This document shows, in pieces, positions 34,529-43,045 of a stretch of 64,000 nucleotides of DNA. The notes beneath the pieces were generated by a model. The model was given only the letters and a program-made list of their open reading frames with translations, ran no database searches and had not been told where the DNA came from. The translations under genes and the position numbers were made by a program. This DNA comes from JADHMP01 sp016779985 (lineage in GTDB: Bacteria; Bacteroidota; Bacteroidia; Flavobacteriales; Flavobacteriaceae). Numbering within the stretch: position 1 is the stretch's first letter; every line of letters begins with the position of its first letter. The stretch covers positions 1 through 64,000 of the forward strand of contig JADHMP010000004.1 in assembly GCA_016779985.1 (NCBI GenBank). The letters are read 5' to 3'.

Positions 34529-35329
34529 CTATTGATCGACCGTTATACTAAAGGGATGATTTAAATTTTTAAAATTTTCTAAATCAGCATAGATAGATCC
34601 CACCACTATGTCAGCCTGAATGCGGATAGGAATTTTATTTTTATCGGCAGAAACCCATAGGGTAACACTTTCCTGCTCCTTAAATACTCTTCCTGATTGA
34701 ACCATGGGGCGAAATTTCAAGCAGGGGACCTTTCCAAATTTGGTGTTTATGGTTTCCTTGCCAAGGAACTTGAGCTGAAAAACATAGTTTTCTTGATCAA
34801 AAAACATATTAATACTAAAACTCTCATTTTCTTTTATTTCATCCTTTGGATAAAAGTTTCTGAGGTAATAAAAGCTGGACAATAAATCTTGAGCATTTGG
34901 CTCAAAAGGGACATTATATTGCTCTTTTTTCTTTTTGTCATTGATCCGAGCTAATAGACTGTCATGATCAAATTGAATCTCTACATTTTTTGTGTAGCCT
35001 CCCTCATCAATGTCTCTAATAAATTTGTATGGCAGTCCATTTTCAGCATCAAAATAGGTTTCATAATGGTCTTCAACCTTAAAAAACCAACGGGCAAGAC
35101 CCGTAGTACGGCCATAGCCCTTTGCATGAAAAACTTCTTTACCATCAAGCTCTTTTTTCTCAAGGGAGAGACTAGCATAACTCGCATTAAAAATTCCATA
35201 ATAAATTCGAAACTCAAACCATTCACCATCTTTAAATGGGAGCTCTGGTTTGGGTTCTTTCTCATGTTGGAGTTCGGAGAAAGAAGACAGAATAAAAACT
35301 AAAAAATAAAGGATCCATTTATGTTGCAT
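34529..35329 (-). CDS. DUF3108 domain-containing exported protein
   Basis: From ATG 35329 this is 266 residues with a signal peptide (MQHKWILYFLVFILSSFSEL). The mature part begins LPFKDGEWFEFRIYYGIFNASYASLSL, then GYGRTTGLARWFFKVEDHYETYFD and PYKFIRDIDEGGYTKNVEIQFDHD, the ordered strands of the DUF3108 barrel family found across Bacteroidota and Proteobacteria. The function of DUF3108 is not established; an envelope role is likely. A upstream in-frame Met (35350) adds only seven residues before the signal. It is the second member of an envelope-related minus-strand group with the M23-like lipoprotein. Confidence 0.85.
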   Translation of the reverse strand: MQHKWILYFLVFILSSFSELQHEKEPKPELPFKDGEWFEFRIYYGIFNASYASLSLEKKELDGKEVFHAKGYGRTTGLARWFFKVEDHYETYFDAENGLPYKFIRDIDEGGYTKNVEIQFDHDSLLARINDKKKKEQYNVPFEPNAQDLLSSFYYLRNFYPKDEIKENESFSINMFFDQENYVFQLKFLGKETINTKFGKVPCLKFRPMVQSGRVFKEQESVTLWVSADKNKIPIRIQADIVVGSIYADLENFKNLNHPFSITVDQ

Positions 35330-35391
35330 CTCACAAAAATAAACATTCAACTTGTGGATAGAGGTTAAATTTTTTTTAAAATCAGTGCGTT

Positions 35392-37191
35392 TTATTTTGA
35401 GAAATTCATTAAGGCATTATGAATTTTCTTTCCTCTTTTAGGACCAAATAGGTCAATTAAATCTTTTTCAGTAGCGGCTTGCACTCGTTTGAAGGACTTG
35501 AATTTTCTCAATAATTGAGATCTTGTGCTAGGGCCAATACCGGGCAGATGGTCAATTTGAGATTGAAGTCCCCCTTTACTCCTTTTCTTGCGATGCAATT
35601 GGATACCAAAGCGGTGTGCTTCGTCTCTTGCCCTTTGAATTATTTTTAACGATTCGGATTTTTTATCAATATAAAGTGGAATTGGGTCATCAGGAAAAAA
35701 TATTTCTTCTAGTCTTTTAGCAATACCTACAATGGCAATTTTCCCTCTGAGTCCCAAAAGCTCTAAACTTTTAACAGCGGAGGAAAGTTGCCCTTTTCCA
35801 CCGTCTACCACAATGAGTTGAGGCAAAGAGGCGTCTTCTTCTAATAGGCGCTTATAGCGTCTAAAAACAACTTCTTCCATCGAAGCAAAGTCGTTAGGGC
35901 CCGCAACAGATTTTATACTAAAATGACGATATTCTTTTTTACTTGGCTTTCCATTTCTGAATACCACACAAGCAGCTACAGGATTGCTTCCTTGGAGGTT
36001 TGAGTTATCAAAGCATTCAATATGATAAGGGTGAGCGGATAGTCGAAGATCAGCTTGCATTTGGGCCATGATTCGTTTAATATGTCGTTCTGGATCAACA
36101 ATTTTCATTTGTTTGAATTGTTCTAAGCGATAAAACTTGGCATTTTGCATAGACAGTTCTACTAATTTCTTTTTATCGCCTTGTTGAGGCACAAGGATTT
36201 TATAAGATGATCCTAACGCTACAGGATGTGAGCTATAGATTTCTTTGGTAGTGCTATCAAAGCGTTGTTGCAATTCAACAATGGCCAGTTGCAAAAGTTT
36301 TGTATCCGCTTCATCTAATTTTTTCTTAAGGTCAAGGGTGTGTGAGCGCACTATAGCTCCATGAGCAATTTGCATATAGTTGATATAGGCATGAGATTCA
36401 TCTGAAAAAAGGGCAAACACATCTGCATGATTAATCTTGGGATTAACTACGGTTGATTTTGCTTGGTAGTTTTTGAGAATCTCTATTTTTACTTTGATTT
36501 GTTGAGCCTTTTCAAAGGCAAGGGCTTCTGCAAAAGTTTTCATTTGTTTCTCAAAAGCGGACAAAGATGCTTTAAAATTTCCTTTGATAATTTGTCTAAT
36601 AGCCATAATGTTTGCATCGTAGATTCCTTGTTCCATCTTAGACTCACAAGGGCCTAAGCAATTGCCAAGATGGTAGTCTAAACACACTTTAAACTTATTG
36701 GCTTTAATCTTATTTTCTTTTAAATCGTAGTTACAACTCCGCAGTGGATATAGGCTTTTAATTAAATTGAGCAACGTACGAACCGTTTTCATGCTGGTGT
36801 AGGGACCATAATATTCAGATCCATCTCGAATGATTTTTCGGGTAGTAAAAATTCGTGGGTAGGGTTCGTTTTTGATACAAATCCAAGGATAGGTTTTATC
36901 GTCTTTGAGCATTACATTATAGCGTGGCTGATGTTCTTTAATCAAGCTATTTTCTAATAAAAGCGCATCCATTTCGGTGTCTACCACTATGTGCTCAATA
37001 CGGTGAATTTGCTTGACCAATACAGAAGTTCTTCTATTAGCATGGGTTTTAGTGAAATAGGAATTGACCCTTTTTTTTAAGTTTTTAGCCTTACCTACAT
37101 AAAGCATCTTGTCAGTCTTATCAAAATATTGATAAACACCGGCTACTTCTGGTAAACTTTTCAATTGTATTTCTACTCTTTCCAGTTCCAT
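35392..37191 (-). CDS. uvrC: Excinuclease ABC subunit C
   Basis: This 599-residue UvrABC nuclease component has an N-terminal GIY-YIG domain (GVYQYFDKTDKMLYVGKAKNL), a UvrB-binding region, and the C-terminal RNase H-like endonuclease with HIECFDNSNLQGSNPVAACVVF and LIVVDGGKGQLSSA, followed by a helix-hairpin-helix pair (IDHLPGIGPSTRSQLLRKF). It makes both incisions around DNA lesions in nucleotide excision repair. It has no close partner genes here. Confidence 0.96.
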   Translation of the reverse strand: MELERVEIQLKSLPEVAGVYQYFDKTDKMLYVGKAKNLKKRVNSYFTKTHANRRTSVLVKQIHRIEHIVVDTEMDALLLENSLIKEHQPRYNVMLKDDKTYPWICIKNEPYPRIFTTRKIIRDGSEYYGPYTSMKTVRTLLNLIKSLYPLRSCNYDLKENKIKANKFKVCLDYHLGNCLGPCESKMEQGIYDANIMAIRQIIKGNFKASLSAFEKQMKTFAEALAFEKAQQIKVKIEILKNYQAKSTVVNPKINHADVFALFSDESHAYINYMQIAHGAIVRSHTLDLKKKLDEADTKLLQLAIVELQQRFDSTTKEIYSSHPVALGSSYKILVPQQGDKKKLVELSMQNAKFYRLEQFKQMKIVDPERHIKRIMAQMQADLRLSAHPYHIECFDNSNLQGSNPVAACVVFRNGKPSKKEYRHFSIKSVAGPNDFASMEEVVFRRYKRLLEEDASLPQLIVVDGGKGQLSSAVKSLELLGLRGKIAIVGIAKRLEEIFFPDDPIPLYIDKKSESLKIIQRARDEAHRFGIQLHRKKRSKGGLQSQIDHLPGIGPSTRSQLLRKFKSFKRVQAATEKDLIDLFGPKRGKKIHNALMNFSK

Positions 37192-37272
37192 ACTTACGAA
37201 GGTATAGAATTCTAAAATCTATTAAAATTTCACTTCTTTTTTTATGAGATTTATTTTGCATATTTGCCTTTA

Positions 37273-37836
37273 ATGGGATTGACCAAAGAGGAGCTTAGGA
37301 AAAGTTTTTTAGCAAAAAGAAAGAAGCTATTAGATAACACACATGCAGAAAAAAGTCTGGCAATTGCCCAACAATGTGTAAATCTTCCCTTGTGGAACCG
37401 CTCCATTTTTCATCTTTTTTTACCAATGCAGCATAAAAAAGAAGTGGACACTCTCCCACTGTTGACCATGTTGCAGGGAAAAGATAAGCAAGTCGTTTTG
37501 CCTAAAATAGTAGGCAATAAATTAGAGCATATTTTACTCACAGACGACACCTTATTAAAGGCAAATTATTTGGGAATAGTTGAGCCTCAGAAAGGTATTC
37601 AAATGGTGCCCAACACCATTGAAGTGGTATTTGTGCCCCTATTGGCCTTTGATAAAAAGGGACATAGGGTTGGGTATGGGAAAGGGTATTATGATAAATT
37701 TTTGTCTCATTGTGCCCCTTCAACTATTAAGGTTGGCCTAACTTTTTTCACGCCAGTTGAAAAAATACAAGATATAGAAACAACCGATATAGCGTTAGAC
37801 TATGTTATTAGTCCAGATATAATCTATTCTTTTTGA
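37273..37836 (+). CDS. 5-formyltetrahydrofolate cyclo-ligase
   Basis: A 187-residue enzyme converting 5-formyl-THF to methenyl-THF with ATP. The motif VPLLAFDKKGHRVGYGKGYYDKFL is diagnostic (the loop that closes on the substrate and phosphate). The N-terminal region has the usual SLAIAQQCVNLPLW spacing. ATG 37273 is chosen; the frame opens at a TTG three codons earlier. Its 3' end overlaps lspA, convergent, by 13 bases. Confidence 0.92.
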   Translation: MGLTKEELRKSFLAKRKKLLDNTHAEKSLAIAQQCVNLPLWNRSIFHLFLPMQHKKEVDTLPLLTMLQGKDKQVVLPKIVGNKLEHILLTDDTLLKANYLGIVEPQKGIQMVPNTIEVVFVPLLAFDKKGHRVGYGKGYYDKFLSHCAPSTIKVGLTFFTPVEKIQDIETTDIALDYVISPDIIYSF

Positions 37837-38501
37837 GAACTAGCTTGGCCAAAAATCTTTTTATTGAAAACAATAAGAAGACCAACTCCAGTACTAATTG
37901 AAGTGTCGGCGACATTAAAAATGTATTGAAAGAAGGTATAGGGTTTACTTCCGATAAATGGTATCCACTCAGGCCATACCCAACTAGCCAAAGGAAACTG
38001 TAGCATATCAACAACGTGCCCAAAAAAGAGCGGCGCATAGCCTTGCTCTGGAAGGAGTGTAGCTATTTGACCAAAACTACTAGAAAAAAGGTATCCATAA
38101 AACACAGAGTCAATAATGTTGCCAAGAGCTCCAGCAAAAATGAGACACAATGCCCAAATGAGTGTTCTTGAGCTTCTTTTTTTTATATGTTGCCATAGCC
38201 AAAAGCCTATGGCAACAATGGCAATTAGGCGAACAATGGTCAATAGTAACTTAGCTGTTTTTTCACTGAGAAAGGGCAATAAGTCGTTGAGCTTTGTGCC
38301 CATAGCCATTCCTTTGTTTTCTACAAAAAGAAGTTTAAAAAACCCCCAATCTACAATGGCTTGATCTCCATAAAGCGTGAGGGGGTAGTGTAGCTTAATA
38401 TAGATTTTACTTCCTTGATCTATAAGGAGCACCCCTAAGATGATGATGAGGGACCAAACTAATGATAAGGATGTTTTCTTAAGTTCCAGTTTATTTGTCA
38501 T
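37824..38501 (-). CDS. lspA: Lipoprotein signal peptidase (signal peptidase II)
   Basis: A 225-residue inner-membrane aspartyl protease that cuts lipoprotein signals before the acylated Cys. Catalytic Asp residues lie in GALGNIIDSVFYGYLF and FNVADTSISTGVG; ENKGMAMG is the other family motif. It is about 60 residues longer than the E. coli enzyme because of an insert between the two Asp motifs (residues about 130-190), as common in Bacteroidota. Four to five membrane segments are visible. It should process the many lipoproteins encoded in this window. Confidence 0.95.
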   Translation of the reverse strand: MTNKLELKKTSLSLVWSLIIILGVLLIDQGSKIYIKLHYPLTLYGDQAIVDWGFFKLLFVENKGMAMGTKLNDLLPFLSEKTAKLLLTIVRLIAIVAIGFWLWQHIKKRSSRTLIWALCLIFAGALGNIIDSVFYGYLFSSSFGQIATLLPEQGYAPLFFGHVVDMLQFPLASWVWPEWIPFIGSKPYTFFQYIFNVADTSISTGVGLLIVFNKKIFGQASSQKE

Positions 38502-38534
38502 TAAGATAAGGTGCTAAATTAAAAAATATACAAT

Positions 38535-39170
38535 TCAGCGTTGCATTATATCTCCATTTATCGACTGAACTATCAATTGTGGTGGTTTCTCACCTATTGG
38601 AAGAATGTCAACACTTCCATTTTGACTGGATGCTAAAACACGAATACTTTTTGAGTGGACTTTCACATTTGATTCTACACTTTCAATATGCCCCTTTTGG
38701 AGTGACGCTTCCCACAAACAGAGCCCATTCTGTTGTTGCAAATCCAATTCTGAAACACTACCCAAAATTTCTACAACAGCATCTTTCACCTCTAACAATA
38801 CTTTGACTGCCTCGGGGGCATATATTGTTACATTGGACACAATATTTTTATGTGCACTCAATTTATCGTTTGGCTTTAAGGCGAGGGGAGAAAACTTTTC
38901 TTCAATACGGAGGGCATCAATATTTTTGGCTTGAGATAAGAAGGTTTGATTTTGATATTCTCCTTCAGTTCTGTAAATAATTTTTAGAGGAATTTCGTCT
39001 TTGATTCCTTGAAAATTAATATGATCAGCCCATGGAAAAACTAATTCCACTTGGGCACCCGTTGGAAGAATAAACTCTTTTTCAATCACCTTTTGTGCTG
39101 AAAGCCATCCCCAAAGTAGACTTACAACAAGGCCAAGAGTAAATTTATTTCTGAAGGTTTTTAGCTTCAA
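38535..39170 (-). CDS. Exported protein of unknown function between dksA and lspA
   Basis: This 211-residue protein has an N-terminal signal peptide (NKFTLGLVVSLLWGWLSAQ) and mostly beta-strand content. The last third shows short repeating strands (KVLLEVKDAVVEILGSVSELDL, GHIESVESNVKVHSKSI, SQNGSVDILP), suggesting a small right-handed helix of the putative adhesin type (DUF4097-like), though I cannot confirm it. The only plausible start is a TTG at 39170, since in-frame TAA lies just upstream. It overlaps dksA by 26 bases, which also supports coupled translation. Confidence 0.65.
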   Translation of the reverse strand: MKLKTFRNKFTLGLVVSLLWGWLSAQKVIEKEFILPTGAQVELVFPWADHINFQGIKDEIPLKIIYRTEGEYQNQTFLSQAKNIDALRIEEKFSPLALKPNDKLSAHKNIVSNVTIYAPEAVKVLLEVKDAVVEILGSVSELDLQQQNGLCLWEASLQKGHIESVESNVKVHSKSIRVLASSQNGSVDILPIGEKPPQLIVQSINGDIMQR

Positions 39171-39528
39171 TACTTAAGGTTGCGTGAGGAACTAAAAACA
39201 GTCGCTTTTTAATGATTAGTTTGCCAGTAACTCGGCAAATGCCATAGGTTTTGTTTTCAATTCGGACTAAAGCGTTTTTTAAATCTCTTATAAATTTCTC
39301 TTGTCGTATAGCCAATTGAGTATTAGCTTCTTTAGACATTGTTTCTGAACCTTCTTCAAAGGCTTTGAATGTTGGGGCAGTGTCATCTGTGCCGTTGTTG
39401 CTATCATTCATGTATGCACTTCTTAGAAGCTCCAAATCAGCTTGGGCTTTCTCAATTTTTTCTTCGATTAGTTTTCTAAAATCTTCTAATTCTACATCAG
39501 AATAACGAGTTTTTGTGTCTGTATTCAT
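39145..39528 (-). CDS. TraR/DksA-family transcription regulator
   Basis: A 127-residue DksA-type protein: N-terminal coiled coil (residues about 10-90, ELEDFRKLIEEKIEKAQADLELL) and a C-terminal remnant of the zinc finger (YGICRVTGKLIIKKRLFLVPHATLS). Only one Cys (C98) of the four classical zinc ligands remains, as in many Bacteroidota DksA-like proteins. Family members bind the RNA polymerase secondary channel and act with ppGpp; whether this one responds to ppGpp is inferred. It overlaps ileS by four bases (ATGA), so both are coupled. Confidence 0.88.
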   Translation of the reverse strand: MNTDTKTRYSDVELEDFRKLIEEKIEKAQADLELLRSAYMNDSNNGTDDTAPTFKAFEEGSETMSKEANTQLAIRQEKFIRDLKNALVRIENKTYGICRVTGKLIIKKRLFLVPHATLSIEAKNLQK

Positions 39529-42500
39529 GATTCAATCTTTTGTATGTTAATCTTAGTTTTTATGTTATCAAACTCTATAATTGTTCCTTTTTCAATTTTC
39601 GAGATAAAATCTAGCGTTACTCCAAGTGTTTCTGTCAACACATAGTCTTTGTTCTGCTCGACAGCGACTTGTAATTCTGGTTGTAACTCCAGTTCTATTC
39701 CAATTGTATCAGTGATTTCGAAGCCATGCTCTTTTCTTAGATTTTGAATACGATTCACCAACTCCCTACTAACTCCTTCTTGTATTAAGGTGTCGTTGAG
39801 CGTAACATCCAACGCCACACTCAATCCATGGCCTTGTGCGACCTGCCATCCTTGAATATCTTTAAAATAGATTTCAACATCGGCGAGCTCTAAAGTAATA
39901 TTTTTTTCATTTAATTGAATAGAGACGGATTTTTTTTCTTCTAATGTTTTTATTTGCTCTGGATTTAAGGTTTTGATTCTTTGAGCCACAATGCTCATAG
40001 ACTTTCCATATTTTGGGCCTAATACCTTAAAATTAGGTTTTATTTCTTTGACTAATAATGAATCTGCATTATCAAGAACTTCAATTTCTTTTACATTTAT
40101 TTCCAGTTTCAGTTGTTCTTCCACTTTTTTTACCACTGCTCTTTCTTGCATGTTTTTAACAGGGACAACCAGTTTTTGAAGCGGCTGACGAACTTTTATT
40201 TGTGCTTTTTTTCGCAATGAAAGTGCCAGAGAAGTTAGGTTGCGAGCCATATTGATTTGAGCTTCTAAGGCTGCATTAATTTGTTCTTTGTTTGCTCTAG
40301 GGAATTGAGAGAGATGTACAGATTGCTTCTCTAAATTCAGGTCTTGATAGAGTTGATCCATATAAAAAGGAGCTATAGGGGCTGCTAATTGACTCACTAC
40401 CACTAAACACTTGTGAAGGGTTTGATAGGCTGCTAATTTGTCTTGACCGTATTCACCTTTCCAAAATCTTCTTCTGTTTAACCGCACATACCAATTGCTC
40501 AATTTTTCTTGAACAAATTCAGAAATGGCTCTAGATGCTCGAGTTGGTTCATAATCGTCATAAGAGCCCGCTACATATAAAATGAGACTATTCAGTTCAG
40601 ATAAAATCCATTGATCAAGTTCACTTCGATTTTTGAAAGGAATGGCCTTTTCTTGGTTTACAAAGTAATCAATGTTAGCATACATGCTAAAAAAAGAATA
40701 TGTGTTGTATAGTGTCCCAAAAAACTTACGGCGCACTTCACCAATCCCTTCTACATCAAACTTAAGATTATCCCAGGGGTTGGCGTTTGAAATCATATAC
40801 CAGCGTGTAGCATCTGGACCATAGTGTTTTAGTGTATCAAATGGATCTATCGCGTTGCCTAGTCGCTTAGACATTTTTTGGCCGCTTTTGTCCAAAACAA
40901 GACCATTAGAAACCACATTCTTATAAGCTATTTGATCAAAGACAAGGGTGCCTATTGCATGTAGCGTATAAAACCACCCTCTGGTTTGATCCACACCTTC
41001 AGCTATGTAATCTGCTGGAAACCGTTGATTGTTGTCAATTTTATCTTTGTTTTCAAAAGGATAATGCCATTGGGCATAGGGCATTGCACCAGAGTCAAAC
41101 CAAACATCTATCAAATCAGTTTCTCGGCGCATGGGGTGACCTGTAGAACTTGACAATATGATTTGATCCACTGTATTTTTATGTAGGTCAATCTGTTCAT
41201 AATTAGAAGTATCGTTGTCTCCTACTTTAAATTTCTCAAAAGGATTCTCTCTCATCAATCCTTGTTCAATGGCACTCTTAATTTCACCAATAAGCTCTTC
41301 TAAAGACCCAATAACTTTTGTTTCGTCTCCAGACTCAGTTCTCCAAACGGGTAGAGGAATACCCCAAAATCGAGAACGAGACAAATTCCAATCATTAGCT
41401 TGAGCCAACCAATTACCAAATCGCCCTTCGCCGGTAGCTTTGGGTTTCCAATTGATTGTTTTGTTTAATTCAAACATTCGTTCTTTGACATCGCTCACTT
41501 TTATGAACCACGAATCAAGGGGATAATATAAAATAGGCTTATCGGTACGCCAACAATTAGGATAAGAGTGCACATATTTTTCTACTTTAAAAGCACTATT
41601 CATTTCTTTAAGATGAATAGCAATTTCTACATCGACCGATTTATCAGGAGCTTCACCCTCTGGGTAATATTGGTTCTTAACAAACTTATTGGCCAAACGT
41701 CCCATTTCTTTTCTAAAACGTCCTTTAAGATCGACCAAGGGTACGGCATGACCATTTTCATCTTCAACAACTAAAGCGGGTACTTCTGGAATAGCTTCTT
41801 TAGCAACTAATGCGTCATCGGCTCCAAATGTAGGTGCTGTGTGAACAATGCCAGTTCCTTCGTTAGTAGTCACAAAATCACCACTTATGATTCGAAAAGC
41901 ATTTTCTGGATGGTGCATGGGTAGGGGAGCTTCATCCCACAATTGTTCATAGCGTATGCCTATTAAATCTATACCCTTGCAGTGTGCTTCTATATAATAA
42001 GGAATTTTTTTGTCTCCCCCTTTATAGCTTTTTAGGTTTTTCTCTTCTGCAACAACTTCATATTTTTTTCCTAATTGTTTTGAAAGTAATGCTTCTGCTA
42101 ATAAAACTCTGATAGGCTCAAACGTATATTGATTGAAGGTATGTAAAATCACATAATCAATTTTTTTACCTACTGTAAGGGCAGTGTTAGAGGGCAATGT
42201 CCACGGAGTAGTTGTCCAAGCCAAAATGTAGAGTGGAATTTCTTTTTGAAAGGTTTTAGGTAAACTTTCCTTCAGTGTTTTAAATTGTGCAGTAATGGTA
42301 GTATCAGTGACATCTTTATATGTGCCCGGTTGATTTAATTCATGTGAGCTTAGCCCTGTCCCGGCCATAGGAGAATAAGGTTGAATAGTATATCCTTTAT
42401 AAAGCATTCCTTTTTCATGAATCTGTTTAAGCAGCCACCATACAGATTCAATATACTTTGAGGTATAGGTCACATAAGGATTTTCCATATCGACCCAATA

Positions 42501-42917
42501 CCCCATCTTTTGAGTCAATTGATTCCAAAGGTCAGTATATTTCATAACGGCCTTTTTACAGGCTTCATTATAATCGGACACACTAATGGATTTACCAATA
42601 TCTTCTTTAGTAATGCCTAATTCCTTTTCTACTCCCAATTCGACTGGTAAACCGTGTGTATCCCATCCTGCTTTTCGGTGTACTTGAAATCCTTTTTGGG
42701 TTTTGTAACGGCAAAATATATCTTTAATGCTCCGGGCCATAACATGATGAATGCCTGGTTTTCCATTAGCGGAGGGAGGACCTTCATAAAACACAAACGG
42801 GGGGGCACCCTCTCGTTGAGAAATGCTTTTTGAAAATGTATTATCTGTTTTCCAAAAAGTTTCTATTCGATTTGCAATGGCTGGCAAATCCAAGCTGTCA
42901 TATTCTGTATATTTCAT
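39525..42917 (-). CDS. ileS: Isoleucyl-tRNA synthetase, eukaryotic-like IleRS2 type
   Basis: At 1130 residues this class Ia synthetase is the long form. It contains PPSANGKPGIHHVMARSIKD with G55-I-H57-H58 in the place of the HxGH signature, the editing domain (residues about 190-410, including YSPMAGTGLSS), the KMSKR motif in SGQKMSKRLGNAIDP and a long C-terminal anticodon-binding part. It charges tRNA-Ile. Length and motif form place it in the IleRS2 branch, which resists mupirocin. No zinc-finger C-terminus as in IleRS1 is visible. Confidence 0.95.
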   Translation of the reverse strand: MKYTEYDSLDLPAIANRIETFWKTDNTFSKSISQREGAPPFVFYEGPPSANGKPGIHHVMARSIKDIFCRYKTQKGFQVHRKAGWDTHGLPVELGVEKELGITKEDIGKSISVSDYNEACKKAVMKYTDLWNQLTQKMGYWVDMENPYVTYTSKYIESVWWLLKQIHEKGMLYKGYTIQPYSPMAGTGLSSHELNQPGTYKDVTDTTITAQFKTLKESLPKTFQKEIPLYILAWTTTPWTLPSNTALTVGKKIDYVILHTFNQYTFEPIRVLLAEALLSKQLGKKYEVVAEEKNLKSYKGGDKKIPYYIEAHCKGIDLIGIRYEQLWDEAPLPMHHPENAFRIISGDFVTTNEGTGIVHTAPTFGADDALVAKEAIPEVPALVVEDENGHAVPLVDLKGRFRKEMGRLANKFVKNQYYPEGEAPDKSVDVEIAIHLKEMNSAFKVEKYVHSYPNCWRTDKPILYYPLDSWFIKVSDVKERMFELNKTINWKPKATGEGRFGNWLAQANDWNLSRSRFWGIPLPVWRTESGDETKVIGSLEELIGEIKSAIEQGLMRENPFEKFKVGDNDTSNYEQIDLHKNTVDQIILSSSTGHPMRRETDLIDVWFDSGAMPYAQWHYPFENKDKIDNNQRFPADYIAEGVDQTRGWFYTLHAIGTLVFDQIAYKNVVSNGLVLDKSGQKMSKRLGNAIDPFDTLKHYGPDATRWYMISNANPWDNLKFDVEGIGEVRRKFFGTLYNTYSFFSMYANIDYFVNQEKAIPFKNRSELDQWILSELNSLILYVAGSYDDYEPTRASRAISEFVQEKLSNWYVRLNRRRFWKGEYGQDKLAAYQTLHKCLVVVSQLAAPIAPFYMDQLYQDLNLEKQSVHLSQFPRANKEQINAALEAQINMARNLTSLALSLRKKAQIKVRQPLQKLVVPVKNMQERAVVKKVEEQLKLEINVKEIEVLDNADSLLVKEIKPNFKVLGPKYGKSMSIVAQRIKTLNPEQIKTLEEKKSVSIQLNEKNITLELADVEIYFKDIQGWQVAQGHGLSVALDVTLNDTLIQEGVSRELVNRIQNLRKEHGFEITDTIGIELELQPELQVAVEQNKDYVLTETLGVTLDFISKIEKGTIIEFDNIKTKINIQKIES

Positions 42918-42947
42918 GCTCTAAAATCAATCTTCTAAACAGATGTG

Positions 42948-42955
42948 CGAAAGTA
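42948..42955 (-). promoter_or_regulatory. Possible -7 box (TACTTTCG) for ileS
   Basis: On the minus strand TACTTTCG, one base off TAnnTTTG, lies 31 bases before the ileS ATG in the 128-base gap after the TonB receptor gene. That gap is the only long one in this minus-strand series, so a promoter here is expected. Confidence 0.3.
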
Positions 42956-43045
42956 ACCATTTTCATTGATATTTTTTAGAACAAGAAAATATGAATATGT
43001 GGTCTATTCCCTCTATACTTAAAAGAATAGGAGTAAAGAATAATA

